Part shown: positions 1-6,725 of the stretch, one piece after another | How positions within the stretch are numbered: position 1 is the stretch's first letter | Layout of the letters: each line of letters opens with the position of its first letter | NCBI GenBank assembly: GCA_002725445.1 | Contig: PBPD01000049.1 | Coordinates: forward strand, 1 to 21,202 | DNA from: Rickettsiales bacterium | Lineage (GTDB): Bacteria > Pseudomonadota > Alphaproteobacteria > Rickettsiales > UBA3002 | Length of the DNA: 21,202 nucleotides | Direction: 5' to 3' | Position numbers and translations under genes: made by a program | Notes under the pieces: model-generated | The model's input: only the letters and a program-made list of their open reading frames with translations | The model's database searches: none | What the model was told of the DNA's origin: nothing

Positions 1-1
1 C

Positions 2-853
2 GCGCTGGCCGAGGCGAATTATACCGAAGACGGTGTGAACCGCGTGATTCTGGCCACCGACGGCGACTTTAACGTGGGCATCACTAACCGCGATGAGTTG
101 AAATCCTACATTGAGCGCAAGCGTGATAGCGGTATTTTCCTGTCGGTGCTGGGCTTTGGTCAGGGCAATTATAACGACGCGCTGATGCAAACACTGGCGC
201 AAAATGGCAATGGCAACGCGGCCTATATTGATAGTCTGAACGAGGCGCGCAAAGTGCTGGTGGAAGAGGCCAGCTCCACCTTGTACCCGATTGCGAAGGA
301 CGTGAAAATCCAGATCGAATTTAATCCGGCTTATGTGTCTGAATACCGTCTGATCGGCTATGAGACCCGCATGCTCAAGCGTGAGGATTTCAATAACGAC
401 AAGGTGGATGCGGGCGATATTGGCTCAGGCCACACCGTGACCGCGATTTATGAGCTGACGCCTGCAGGTAGTGAGGCGCGCATGGTGGATGATCTGCGTT
501 ATCAGGATGAGGATATCAAGCAGCCAGCGGCCGCACAGGGCGAGAAAAATGGCGAATATGCGTTTCTCAAGCTGCGTTATAAACTACCTGAGGAAAGCAA
601 AAGCCGCCTGATCTCGCAGGCGATTGCCCAAGGCGATATGCTGGAGTCGGTGCAGCAAGCGGATCAGGAAGTGCGCTTTGCCGCAGCGGTAGCAGCGTTT
701 GGCCAGCTACTCAAAGGCGGCACCTACACAGGTGATTACAGTTTTGACGATGTGATCGAGCTGGCGCAATCGGCCAAAGGCAACGACCCGTTTGGCTGTC
801 GCGCCGAGTTCATCAATCTGGTGCGTTTGGCTAAAACGGCGCGCGCAATGTAA
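2..853 (+). CDS. VWA-domain protein of the YfbK type, 3' part (5' end outside window)
   Basis: The reading frame is open from base 2, so the gene begins upstream; the GTG at 35 is internal. What remains (283 residues) opens in the second half of a von Willebrand factor A domain: the strand NRVILATDGDFNVG carries the TDG aspartate that contributes to the metal site (MIDAS) in this family. The following IERKRDSGIFLSVLGFG and the DALMQTLAQNGNGNAAYIDS segment are typical of YfbK-like proteins. The C-terminal half (about residues 95-283) matches what I know of the YfbK C-terminal domain (DUF3520). Such proteins are usually exported or membrane anchored and probably bind a protein partner through the metal site; the exact role is not established. 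The signal peptide or lipobox would lie outside the window. A strong terminator follows 20 bases after the stop. Confidence 0.85.
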   Translation, partial: ALAEANYTEDGVNRVILATDGDFNVGITNRDELKSYIERKRDSGIFLSVLGFGQGNYNDALMQTLAQNGNGNAAYIDSLNEARKVLVEEASSTLYPIAKDVKIQIEFNPAYVSEYRLIGYETRMLKREDFNNDKVDAGDIGSGHTVTAIYELTPAGSEARMVDDLRYQDEDIKQPAAAQGEKNGEYAFLKLRYKLPEESKSRLISQAIAQGDMLESVQQADQEVRFAAAVAAFGQLLKGGTYTGDYSFDDVIELAQSAKGNDPFGCRAEFINLVRLAKTARAM

Positions 854-873
854 GGCACTAGCCGTGTTAACCG

Positions 874-905
874 AAAAAGCCGTCTGTTTTCAGGCGGCTT
901 TTTTT
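874..905 (+). terminator. Rho-independent terminator of the VWA gene
   Basis: A stem AAAAAGCCGTCTG / CAGGCGGCTTTTT (one G-T pair) closes a TTTT loop at 887-890 and runs into seven T residues. It ends transcription of the VWA gene before the chemoreceptor promoter. Confidence 0.9.
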
Positions 906-942
906 GTCTTCGTAACAAGACGTGACGTTTGGTGCTTTCACC

Positions 943-971
943 TTGAAGTGAGCTTTGAGAGCCGATATCAT
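943..971 (+). promoter_or_regulatory. Probable sigma-70-type promoter of the chemoreceptor gene
   Basis: TTGAAG at 943-948 and TATCAT at 966-971 are separated by exactly 17 bases. Transcription would start near 978, which rules out the TTG at 955 as the translation start and supports a start at 994 or 997. No experimental support. Confidence 0.5.
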
Positions 972-993
972 ACAGGGTAATTATGTTGGAGGA

Positions 994-2319
994 ATGGTGA
1001 GCGAACAAGATAACGAAATAGTGCTGGCACTGGATGATTTGCTAAACGGCAATTATTCACAACAGATATCAGTTCAAGGCGAAATAGGTGCAAAAATTGA
1101 TCAGCTACGGAAGAAATTGCAGGTGCAAGGAGAGGCTGACCTATCGCGTGTGGTAGCGTTGTCGGTTGAATCTAATGAAACCGCCATTTTTTCTGCTCAA
1201 TTGCTGCATAGCTTGCGCAACGTGGACGAAAAAGCGCAAGTGATCGCTGCTGCCGGTGAAGAAATGACTGCTACGGTTAAAGAGATTGGGAGCTATGGCG
1301 AAAATATTTCGCGGCAGGCAAAAGAAGTACAGCAGGTTACACATGAGGGCGCTGAGGCATCGCTGGATGCAAAAGGTCGTATGCAAATTATTACGCAGAG
1401 TGTGCAGGAAAGCGCTGAGCGCGTAAATAAACTCGATGAGCTATCTAATAGTATTAGCGATATTTTAGGTAGTATCAGAAAAATTGCGTCTCAAACCAAT
1501 CTGCTTGCATTGAATGCTACCATTGAAGCCGCACGTGCAGGCGAAGCAGGCCGTGGATTTGCTGTCGTGGCCTCAGAAGTGAAAAATCTTTCTACACAGA
1601 CGGCAGGAGCAACCGAGGAGATTGCTTCCATTATAGATAAGCTGCAAGCAGAGATGCAGGGCATTTTAGGCTCGATGGACCGCAGCTCAGAGGCTGTGGG
1701 CAAAGGGGAGGAAACCATTGAGCAGTTAAACGACAAGATGGGCGTTATTCGTACAAATATCGACGAAATGACAGAGAATGCCACGCATATTGCTGAAACA
1801 TTGCAGCAGCAGGCTGAGGCCTCCAATGAAGTGGCAGAAGGTATTGCGTCTATTGCACGTAGCAGCAGTCAAAGTGTGGAGGGAATTGATCGTATAGTCG
1901 ATTCTATGGACAAAGTAGAACAGATGATTAGTGCACAAATTGCAGTGCTGGCTGAGTTGGATGTGCCTGCTAAGGTGGTTAAGTTGGCACAGTCAGATCA
2001 TGTGATTTGGAAAAAGCGCTTAGCAAGTATGATCGCGGGACGTGAAGGATTAAATCCAGATGAGCTGGCGGATCATCATGCGTGTCGCCTTGGTAAATGG
2101 TACGATAAACAAACCGATCCACGTTATACACAAAATCCTGACTTTATAGCGTTGATTGAACCACATCAGGAAGTGCATGCGCGTGGCATCGAGGCGGTGC
2201 GCCTTTATAACGCGGGCAAAGTGAGTGATGCGCTGGCTGAAATAGAGCGAGTGGAAGCTGCATCGCGGCGTGTGCTGGAATTATTGGCAAAGTTGGAAAA
2301 AGTGGAGGCGAACCGTTAA
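994..2319 (+). CDS. Soluble methyl-accepting chemotaxis protein with C-terminal CZB zinc-binding domain
   Basis: A chemoreceptor that would control a CheA kinase through CheW. I see no hydrophobic segment long enough to span the membrane, so it should be cytoplasmic. Residues about 50-320 are heptad-rich coiled coil. The conserved hairpin tip lies at 164-196 (IASQTNLLALNATIEAARAGEAGRGFAVVASEV in two short halves). The C-terminal 110 residues are a CZB domain: H336 (DHVIWKK), C364 (ACRLGKWY), H391 and H395 (PHQEVH) match the four known zinc ligands. CZB receptors are known to sense zinc or hypochlorous acid through this Zn-Cys centre; which applies here is inference. Start: GGAGGA at 988-993 touches the ATG at 994, and a GTG follows at 997, so either may be used. 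It ends only 3 bases from the convergent kinase-like gene. Confidence 0.9.
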   Translation: MVSEQDNEIVLALDDLLNGNYSQQISVQGEIGAKIDQLRKKLQVQGEADLSRVVALSVESNETAIFSAQLLHSLRNVDEKAQVIAAAGEEMTATVKEIGSYGENISRQAKEVQQVTHEGAEASLDAKGRMQIITQSVQESAERVNKLDELSNSISDILGSIRKIASQTNLLALNATIEAARAGEAGRGFAVVASEVKNLSTQTAGATEEIASIIDKLQAEMQGILGSMDRSSEAVGKGEETIEQLNDKMGVIRTNIDEMTENATHIAETLQQQAEASNEVAEGIASIARSSSQSVEGIDRIVDSMDKVEQMISAQIAVLAELDVPAKVVKLAQSDHVIWKKRLASMIAGREGLNPDELADHHACRLGKWYDKQTDPRYTQNPDFIALIEPHQEVHARGIEAVRLYNAGKVSDALAEIERVEAASRRVLELLAKLEKVEANR

Positions 2320-2322
2320 CCT

Positions 2323-3282
2323 CTAGCGATTGATAGATGCTTCGCTTTCGATACCGCGTAACGCCTGCAATAAGGTGGCGGGTGGGGCGTCCAGTGCGAT
2401 CGCCTCGGTCTTTTTAATGGTTTTGAATGCGGGTTTGCGCAGTTCGCTGCGGCTATTGGTTTGCACCTCATCCCTGATTTCATCACAAATCGCCTTATAG
2501 CGCGCTTCAAATGTCTGAAGTTCTCTGTCGTAATAGGCGGCATTTTCAGGGGTAGAGGCGTCCAATAGCGACTTGGCCGCGAGTAAATGCACGAATAATG
2601 ACCGGCTGTCACGGTCAAATTCCTTTAGCGTGTCTGCCTTGCTTTGCCGCATCGCGCTTTGCGGAATTGTGTCGTTAAATGCGTGGTCAATCGTGCTGAG
2701 GCCATGCTCCTCGTCAAACATTACATTGCCAGGGCTGCCTGCGTCCCACAGCACGGAATTGGCTTCGCTCAGGCAAAGGTCATGCAATGTGCGGCGCAGA
2801 TTTTCTTCAGGCTGCTGATTCAATATATGCAGCAGGTCGGCATGGGCGAGTGTGGCGGCATTTTCGTAGGACTGGCTACAATATTGTTCGCCGCGTTGTA
2901 CCAGCCATTCAACCAGATTAATGCCTTTTTCGCGGCGGCGAATGCTGAGGCGCACTTCGTCGTGGCTTATTTCGCCCGGCAAAAACATCAGCGGCTGGCC
3001 CACATGCGCCTTGCTCAACACACGTTTCACAGGGGTGAGGGAGGTGCTGTTTTCTAGCTTCTCTTTGAGTCTAGCGCTCGGGCTGTAAGTTGTGTTGTGT
3101 GGATAGACACCGTCGGCATAGTCGCGCACAGTACCGTTTTGCGAGATGCGAAGCACATAATCCTCTTCGGCGCCCGGCAGGTCGAGCGCAAACACAGTCG
3201 CACTGCCGCCACGTCCCAAAAAATGGTCGGTGTTGAGCGAGCGTAGGATCAGGTCTTTTACGTTGCTGGGTGCGTCTGTCAT
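2323..3282 (-). CDS. Divergent protein-kinase-fold protein (aminoglycoside phosphotransferase-like), possible pseudokinase
   Basis: A 319-residue soluble protein. The N-terminus has a glycine-rich loop (LGRGGSATVF, residues 22-31) followed by YVLRIS (43-48), where kinases normally have the ATP-binding lysine; here the position is R45. Near residues 184-200, SPGNVMFD...STIDHAF resembles the phosphotransferase segment HPGNVLVD...VIDFG, giving N186 and D199 as likely metal ligands. The usual HGD catalytic triplet is absent; the nearest aspartate, D180, is offset by one residue. I infer a kinase fold with altered chemistry, but cannot name a substrate. The start is the ATG at 3282; the Shine-Dalgarno is weak (GGGA). 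The gene faces the chemoreceptor with no terminator between them. It borders the A+T-rich scar on its 5' side. Confidence 0.6.
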   Translation of the reverse strand: MTDAPSNVKDLILRSLNTDHFLGRGGSATVFALDLPGAEEDYVLRISQNGTVRDYADGVYPHNTTYSPSARLKEKLENSTSLTPVKRVLSKAHVGQPLMFLPGEISHDEVRLSIRRREKGINLVEWLVQRGEQYCSQSYENAATLAHADLLHILNQQPEENLRRTLHDLCLSEANSVLWDAGSPGNVMFDEEHGLSTIDHAFNDTIPQSAMRQSKADTLKEFDRDSRSLFVHLLAAKSLLDASTPENAAYYDRELQTFEARYKAICDEIRDEVQTNSRSELRKPAFKTIKKTEAIALDAPPATLLQALRGIESEASINR

Positions 3283-3688
3283 GTTTCCCGCGGTTACAAT
3301 TATGGGATCATAGCATAGCGGGGGTTAAGCTTTGGTAAAACACGTGGTTGCGTTACATGGGGAGGTGGTGGTGGCTAAGCTTCATGTCCGTCTATGCTTT
3401 AAATAGAAAGCTGGAATATCAATGAAATTATCAATCATTTGATGCATAGGGCTGTACGTCTGCATCCAATTACAGTCAGTTTTTTTAAAAATGTGATATT
3501 CCAAGCCAGAGCTTGCTGTGATCTTGAATATCGATAAACGGGTACAATTCAAAAAGGCGATTAGATAACCCTGTCTAAAAGTTTTGGTTTCTTGGCTACT
3601 TCATCCATATCACTCCCCTCTGACCCAATACTTTAATTTCTTTAAGATCATTAGCAACCGCTTTGCAGCCTAACGTGCATGAACGACC
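3283..3688. other. A+T-rich stretch without an intact gene
   Basis: This 406-base stretch holds the truncated recombinase start at 3561-3608 and no other gene I can defend. On the minus strand one frame is open from 3600 to 3382 (72 codons; possible TTG start at 3552 giving 56 residues, ending KHRRT) and its amino-acid composition is not absurd, so it may be the tail of a lost gene. No terminator or clear promoter was found. Confidence 0.5.
3561..3608 (-). pseudogene. N-terminal remnant of an IntI/XerD-like tyrosine recombinase
   Basis: Reading from the ATG at 3608, the frame gives MDEVAKKPKLLDRVI and then a stop (TAA at 3563-3561). Integron-type and related tyrosine recombinases often start with a segment like PKLLDRVR followed by a helix ending HYSIRTE; here the frame is lost just after LLDRV. 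A good ribosome site (GGGGAG about seven bases upstream of the ATG) is still present, which supports a once-real start. Only 15 residues remain, so the family call is tentative. Confidence 0.4.
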
Positions 3689-3979
3689 TTAGAGGCGGTC
3701 TAGTTTTAATAGCATAAATACAAATCCTTTTATCAATGCGGCTTGAAATACTGACATTAAAATAACAACAACACCCCAAATCACAAACCCCGTAGAATCG
3801 CTCGATGAGCCATCATGATTATTCGCTATTAAAAACAATGCCAATCCAGCGAGAAAGCCGCCAAATTTAATCAATGTAGAAAACTCTAATAAAGTAGAGC
3901 ATGTCTTATGAATTTTTACTCTGGACAATAATTCTTCAATTTTTTGTTCGTCTGTTTTTGTTTCTTTTTTCTTAAACAT
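3689..3979 (-). CDS. Small two-span membrane protein, hypothetical
   Basis: A 96-residue protein I do not recognise. It has a charged, lysine-rich N-terminus (residues 1-30), a hydrophobic span at about 36-54 (LIKFGGFLAGLALFLIA) and a second at about 64-88, separated by a polar NNHDGSSSDSTG loop, so a helical hairpin with both ends probably in the cytoplasm. Codon use is more A+T-rich than in the flanking core genes, consistent with acquisition together with the nearby recombinase remnants. Only a weak purine-rich ribosome site (AAAGAA) precedes the ATG. It may be cargo of a former mobile element. Confidence 0.55.
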   Translation of the reverse strand: MFKKKETKTDEQKIEELLSRVKIHKTCSTLLEFSTLIKFGGFLAGLALFLIANNHDGSSSDSTGFVIWGVVVILMSVFQAALIKGFVFMLLKLDRL

Positions 3980-4046
3980 TTCTTTGTTCTTTCTCTATCG
4001 GCAAACCTGCCATTTCAGTTTTTCAAACTCACCCGAAGCCATATCA

Positions 4047-4154
4047 TCAGGCATTGGGGGTAACCTCGATACAGAGGCCGTTGCTATCTGTCAGACGGTA
4101 TAACTTATCCTGCGGCTTAGCCTTATGAATTTTAATATCACTCAAACCAGACAT
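4047..4154 (-). pseudogene. int: N-terminal remnant of a phage/island tyrosine integrase (DUF4102 type)
   Basis: From the ATG at 4154 the frame reads MSGLSDIKIHKAKPQDKLYR then LTDSNGLCIEVTPNA and stops (two TGA codons, 4049-4044). Integrases of genomic islands (P4/DUF4102 type) begin in just this way: LTDxKIRxAKPxDKxYxLxDGxGLYLEVTPSG. The break falls where GSKxWR should follow, so all DNA-binding and catalytic parts are missing. GGAGTAGG lies about 12 bases upstream of the ATG. In another frame ATG 4054 opens a 19-residue ORF (MPDDMASGEFEKLKWQVCR) that overlaps the stop; it may be the junction with foreign sequence. The remnant reads away from the tRNA-Ser attachment site about 140 bases upstream, the usual arrangement for an integrated island. 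Confidence 0.8.
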
Positions 4155-4295
4155 GATTGAAAACCTACTCCAAAACTTACTCAAAACATGAGTAGATTAC
4201 AAAAATATTCACGAACACTATGGAACGTATAATAAAGAATTTTCCTTTGAAATACAACGATTGTCGGACTTATAAGGACAGCAAAATACCATGGA

Positions 4296-4316
4296 AATGG
4301 CGGAGAGTGAGGGATT
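4296..4316. repeat. Second copy of the tRNA-Ser 3' end (attachment-site-like direct repeat)
   Basis: Twenty-one bases, identical to 4438-4458 and in the same orientation, 142 bases apart. The copy covers the CCA end, acceptor strand and part of the T arm of tRNA-Ser. Identity ends abruptly at the T loop. It lies between the tRNA and the integrase remnant, as an att site would. Confidence 0.8.
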
Positions 4317-4396
4317 GACATCGCGTTGCTCGTCCGTCTCGCGCGGTTGCGCTCGGCGTCGAACTGCGTTCTCATCCCAAGCATCACTATTCACAT
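4317..4396. other. Non-coding spacer between the two att copies
   Basis: This stretch changes from A+T-rich to C+G-rich and contains short inverted CG-rich blocks (for example around GCGCGGTTGCGCTCGGCG at 4336-4355), resembling a degraded REP-like element. The long minus-strand frame through it (4387-4181) also crosses the att copy; I regard it as fortuitous. Confidence 0.3.
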
Positions 4397-4420
4397 AAAA
4401 ATAAGGCGCCTGTTGGCGCT
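4397..4420 (-). terminator. Terminator downstream of tRNA-Ser
   Basis: On the minus strand AGCGCC-AACA-GGCGCC forms a compact hairpin (bases 4420-4405) followed by TTATTTTT. It begins 20 bases after the 3' end of the tRNA. Confidence 0.7.
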
Positions 4421-4437
4421 CATCTCATTCTTATATG

Positions 4438-4458
4438 AATGGCGGAGAGTGAGGGATT
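4438..4458. repeat. tRNA-proximal copy of the att-like direct repeat
   Basis: Partner of 4296-4316. It includes two bases beyond the CCA end plus the 3' acceptor and the start of the T arm, so insertion at this point would restore a complete tRNA. Confidence 0.8.
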
Positions 4459-4531
4459 CGAACCCTCGATACCCGGATATGGGTATACTCCCTTAGCAGG
4501 GGAGCGCTTTCGACCACTCAGCCAACTCTCC
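4440..4531 (-). tRNA. tRNA-Ser (anticodon GCT)
   Basis: A 92-base class II tRNA with encoded CCA. The acceptor strands GGAGAGT and ACTCTCC pair fully, with G as the discriminator base. The anticodon arm is CTCCC-CTGCTAA-GGGAG, giving GCT for AGC/AGT serine codons. The long variable arm (TACCC...GGGTA) is typical of serine tRNAs, and the T arm is GAGGG-TTCGAAT-CCCTC. A possible promoter, TTCGAC - 17 bases - CATTAT (-10 at 4543-4538), lies only six bases from the mature 5' end, so the leader would be very short. Its 3' end is duplicated as an att-like repeat and its 5' end is repeated in the tandem array next to it. Confidence 0.97.
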
Positions 4532-4718
4532 GCGGTCATAATGTGGTCTATAGTTGCCTGGTCGAAAGCATTTGTTTCGCTCAGGCGCCGCGAGGCTGGC
4601 GACCACTATAGCCAACTCTCCGCGGTCATAATGTGGTCTTAAAGTGCCTGGTCGAAAGCATTTGTTTCGCTCAGGCGCCGCGAGGCTGGCGACCACTATA
4701 GCCAACTCTCCGCGGTCA
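4511..4718. repeat. 90-bp tandem repeat containing the 5' end of tRNA-Ser
   Basis: Two full units with a 90-base period (4521-4610 and 4611-4700) and the first 18 bases of a third (4701-4718). The first unit starts inside the real tRNA. Each unit carries the tRNA 5' end (GGAGAGTTGGCT on the minus strand), then ATAGTGGTCG in place of GAGTGGTCG, a G+C-rich stretch, and the probable tRNA promoter region. Inside the unit the tRNA-like string TGGTCGAAAGC also appears on the opposite strand, so the unit can fold GGTCG...CGACC. The units differ from each other at only a few bases around 4549-4554 / 4640-4644. Confidence 0.9.
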
Positions 4719-4814
4719 ACAGGCATCGTATAATCGCTGCCCGAACAGGCGGGGACTATAACCAGCCGCCTACACTCAGGCAACCGCAAAAATGCGTTTA
4801 ACTGCAAAAACCAT

Positions 4815-4842
4815 TTGAAAAAGCCCTGCAAAGCCGTACTCT
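4815..4842 (+). promoter_or_regulatory. Possible lepB promoter
   Basis: TTGAAA (4815-4820), 16 bases, TACTCT (4837-4842). Transcription would start near 4849, just ahead of the GGAG at 4855-4858 that serves lepB. The remaining bases between the tandem repeat and lepB (4719-4814) show no other signal I can support. Confidence 0.35.
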
Positions 4843-4864
4843 GCTGGCCGAAATGGAGCGAAAT

Positions 4865-5641
4865 ATGAGCGAAGACACCCCAAAAAAGAAAGAAAAACCA
4901 AATAATAAGGAAGGGTTTTTAGATCTGGCGCGCACCTTTGTGATTGCGGTGGCGCTGGCCATGGTGTTTCGCAGCCTGTTGCTGGAGCCGTTTCATATCC
5001 CGTCTGGCTCGATGCGTTCGACCTTGCTGGAAGGCGATTACATCTTCGTCTACAAGCCGTCTTATGGCTATAGCCGCTATAGTTTTCCGTTTGGGGCGTG
5101 GGTGGATTATTTTGACGGGCGCATCTGGGCAGACACGCCAGAGCGTGGCGATGTCGTGGTGTTTCGCCTGCCGCGCAATACGCATGTGGACTACATCAAA
5201 CGCATTATTGGCCTGCCGGGCGACCGCGTGCAGGTAAAAGACGGCGTGCTGTTTTTGAATGGCGAACAGGTCAAACGCACCCCGACAGAGGCTTACCGTG
5301 TGGTGAGCGAGGGGGGCGTGGAGCGCCGCATCAACCGCTATATCGAGACATTGCCAAGCGGGCGTGAATATATGGTGCTGGATGAAACCCGTATGGGGGA
5401 TGCGGATTACACCGAAGAATATGTGGTGCCGGAAGGGCATTATTTTGCCATGGGCGACAACCGTGACAACTCGGTGGATAGCCGTTTTGCCGAAGGGGTG
5501 GGCTTTGTGCCGTTTGAAAATATGGTAGGGCGTGCCGAGCTGATTCTGTTTTCGTGGGATGGTGATAAGGCGAAATTGTGGGAAGTGTGGAACTGGCCGT
5601 CCGCCATTCGTACCGATCGTTTCTTTGAGTTGTTGGGCTGA
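4865..5641 (+). CDS. lepB: Signal peptidase I
   Basis: Inner-membrane serine protease that removes signal peptides from exported proteins. I chose the ATG at 4865 (258 residues) over that at 4853, because GGAG at 4855-4858 sits six bases before it and overlaps the upstream ATG. A lysine-rich cytoplasmic start is followed by one membrane anchor (about residues 22-40). The catalytic serine is S49 in IPSGSM; the general-base lysine is K112 in YIKRIIGLPGD; the GDNRDNSVDSR box is also present. The protein is shorter than the E. coli enzyme, with a single anchor, as usual in alphaproteobacteria. The stop TGA overlaps the rnc ATG by one base, so the two are translationally coupled. Confidence 0.96.
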   Translation: MSEDTPKKKEKPNNKEGFLDLARTFVIAVALAMVFRSLLLEPFHIPSGSMRSTLLEGDYIFVYKPSYGYSRYSFPFGAWVDYFDGRIWADTPERGDVVVFRLPRNTHVDYIKRIIGLPGDRVQVKDGVLFLNGEQVKRTPTEAYRVVSEGGVERRINRYIETLPSGREYMVLDETRMGDADYTEEYVVPEGHYFAMGDNRDNSVDSRFAEGVGFVPFENMVGRAELILFSWDGDKAKLWEVWNWPSAIRTDRFFELLG

Positions 5642-6330
5642 TGGGGCAATCAGAATATAGCGCGTTTGAGGCAGCGATAGCATACCGTTTTAAGGATGAT
5701 GCATTGCTGCGCTTGGCGCTGACGCATCCATCCTGTGCCAAAACCGAGGATGATGCGCCGTATAATAATCAGCGGCTTGAGTTTCTGGGCGACTCGGTGC
5801 TGGCGCTGCTGGTGGCGGAGTTGCTCTATAGCATGTACCCGCACGAGCAGGAAGGCGATTTGGCGCGTAGGCATTCGGCGTTGGTCAATGGTGCGCAGCT
5901 GAGCGAGGTGGCGAAAACATTGGGGCTGGGCGAGAGCCTGCAAATGAGCCGCAGCGAAGAAGAATGCGGTGGACGCGAGAATGCGTCGAATCTGGAAGAT
6001 GCGTGCGAAGCGCTGATTGGCGCGATTTATCTGGATGGCGGGATGGAAGCAGCACAAGCATTCGTGCATGCGCACTGGTCGAAGCTGGCCGAAGCGGTGA
6101 GTGAGCCACCCAAAGACCCGAAAACAGGCTTGCAGGAATGGGCGCAGGCGCGAGGGCTTGGTTTGCCGGTTTACCGCGTGGTTAGCCACACAGGGCCGGC
6201 ACATGCGCCGGAATTTACCATTAGTGTGGAAGTGGAGGGGCATCCGCCCGCGCAAGCAGTGGCGGGGTCTAAAAAACAAGGCGAGCGCGATGCTGCGGAG
6301 GCCTTGTTAGCGAGTGTGGAAAAAGATTAG
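5641..6330 (+). CDS. rnc: Ribonuclease III
   Basis: Double-strand-specific endoribonuclease that processes rRNA precursors and structured mRNAs. The 229 residues have the family's usual length. The signature RLEFLGDSVL gives E47 and D51, and NLEDACEALIGAIYLDGG gives D120 and E123, the four metal-binding acids. A double-stranded-RNA-binding domain occupies about residues 158-229 (KTGLQEWAQ ... GSKKQGERDAAEALL). Translation starts at an ATG overlapping the lepB stop with no strong ribosome site of its own. The last four bases overlap the end of the opposite-strand gene at 6327. Confidence 0.96.
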   Translation: MGQSEYSAFEAAIAYRFKDDALLRLALTHPSCAKTEDDAPYNNQRLEFLGDSVLALLVAELLYSMYPHEQEGDLARRHSALVNGAQLSEVAKTLGLGESLQMSRSEEECGGRENASNLEDACEALIGAIYLDGGMEAAQAFVHAHWSKLAEAVSEPPKDPKTGLQEWAQARGLGLPVYRVVSHTGPAHAPEFTISVEVEGHPPAQAVAGSKKQGERDAAEALLASVEKD

Positions 6331-6671
6331 CGGCTGATTTGCTGCTCGTCTTGTATAGGGGCGCGTTCCGCATCAAGGCTTTGCACATAGGTGCGCGGGT
6401 TGCTATCGTCGCCGAAATAAGCCTGATCGAGTGCGTTGCTGCTGGGGCGTGGTGTTGTTTGCGGCGTGTCTTTGGCAAGGTTGGTCAAATGCTTGGCGAC
6501 CAGTAGCACTAAGGCAGATGCGCTGCCGATGACCATTGCGCCCTTCCATGAACGGGCATTATGTGCCCAATGGTCCAGCGCCATATAGGAGCCAACAGCA
6601 GTCAGCCCTGCAGCTGCAAAGGCAACGCCATTACCTGAAGTCTTTGTATCTGATGTATTGCCATTTGCCAT
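6327..6671 (-). CDS. Small two-span membrane protein between rnc and era, hypothetical
   Basis: I do not recognise this 114-residue protein. A Ser/Thr/Asn-rich start is followed by two hydrophobic stretches (about residues 14-35, GVAFAAAGLTAVGSYMAL, and 43-61, GAMVIGSASALVLLVAKHL), then a polar, proline-containing tail of about 50 residues. I chose the ATG at 6671 over the TTG at 6689. No Shine-Dalgarno is visible; TATAGT lies ten bases before the ATG, so a leaderless or very short-leader mRNA is possible. It interrupts the usual rnc-era operon on the opposite strand and converges on rnc with a 4-base overlap. Confidence 0.6.
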   Translation of the reverse strand: MANGNTSDTKTSGNGVAFAAAGLTAVGSYMALDHWAHNARSWKGAMVIGSASALVLLVAKHLTNLAKDTPQTTPRPSSNALDQAYFGDDSNPRTYVQSLDAERAPIQDEQQISR

Positions 6672-6725
6672 GAGTGTACTATAACGCAACGCAACATGAG
6701 TAGAAAATGAAGGTTTTGTGAACCC

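Noticed and set aside
955..993. TTG at 955 as chemoreceptor start
   Set aside because: It lies inside the predicted promoter, upstream of the transcript start; the ribosome site is at 988-993.
4181..4387. 68-residue minus-strand frame (MMLGMRTQFDAERNRARR...)
   Set aside because: It crosses the duplicated tRNA end and a REP-like stretch, has no ribosome site, and its translation is that of non-coding repeat sequence.
4439..4831. Frames on both strands through the tRNA and 90-bp repeat
   Set aside because: They only reflect the tRNA gene and the tandem repeat, whose 90-base period keeps a frame open.
4919..5683. Long minus-strand frame opposite lepB
   Set aside because: Shadow of lepB; rich in His, Arg and Gln with no ribosome site.
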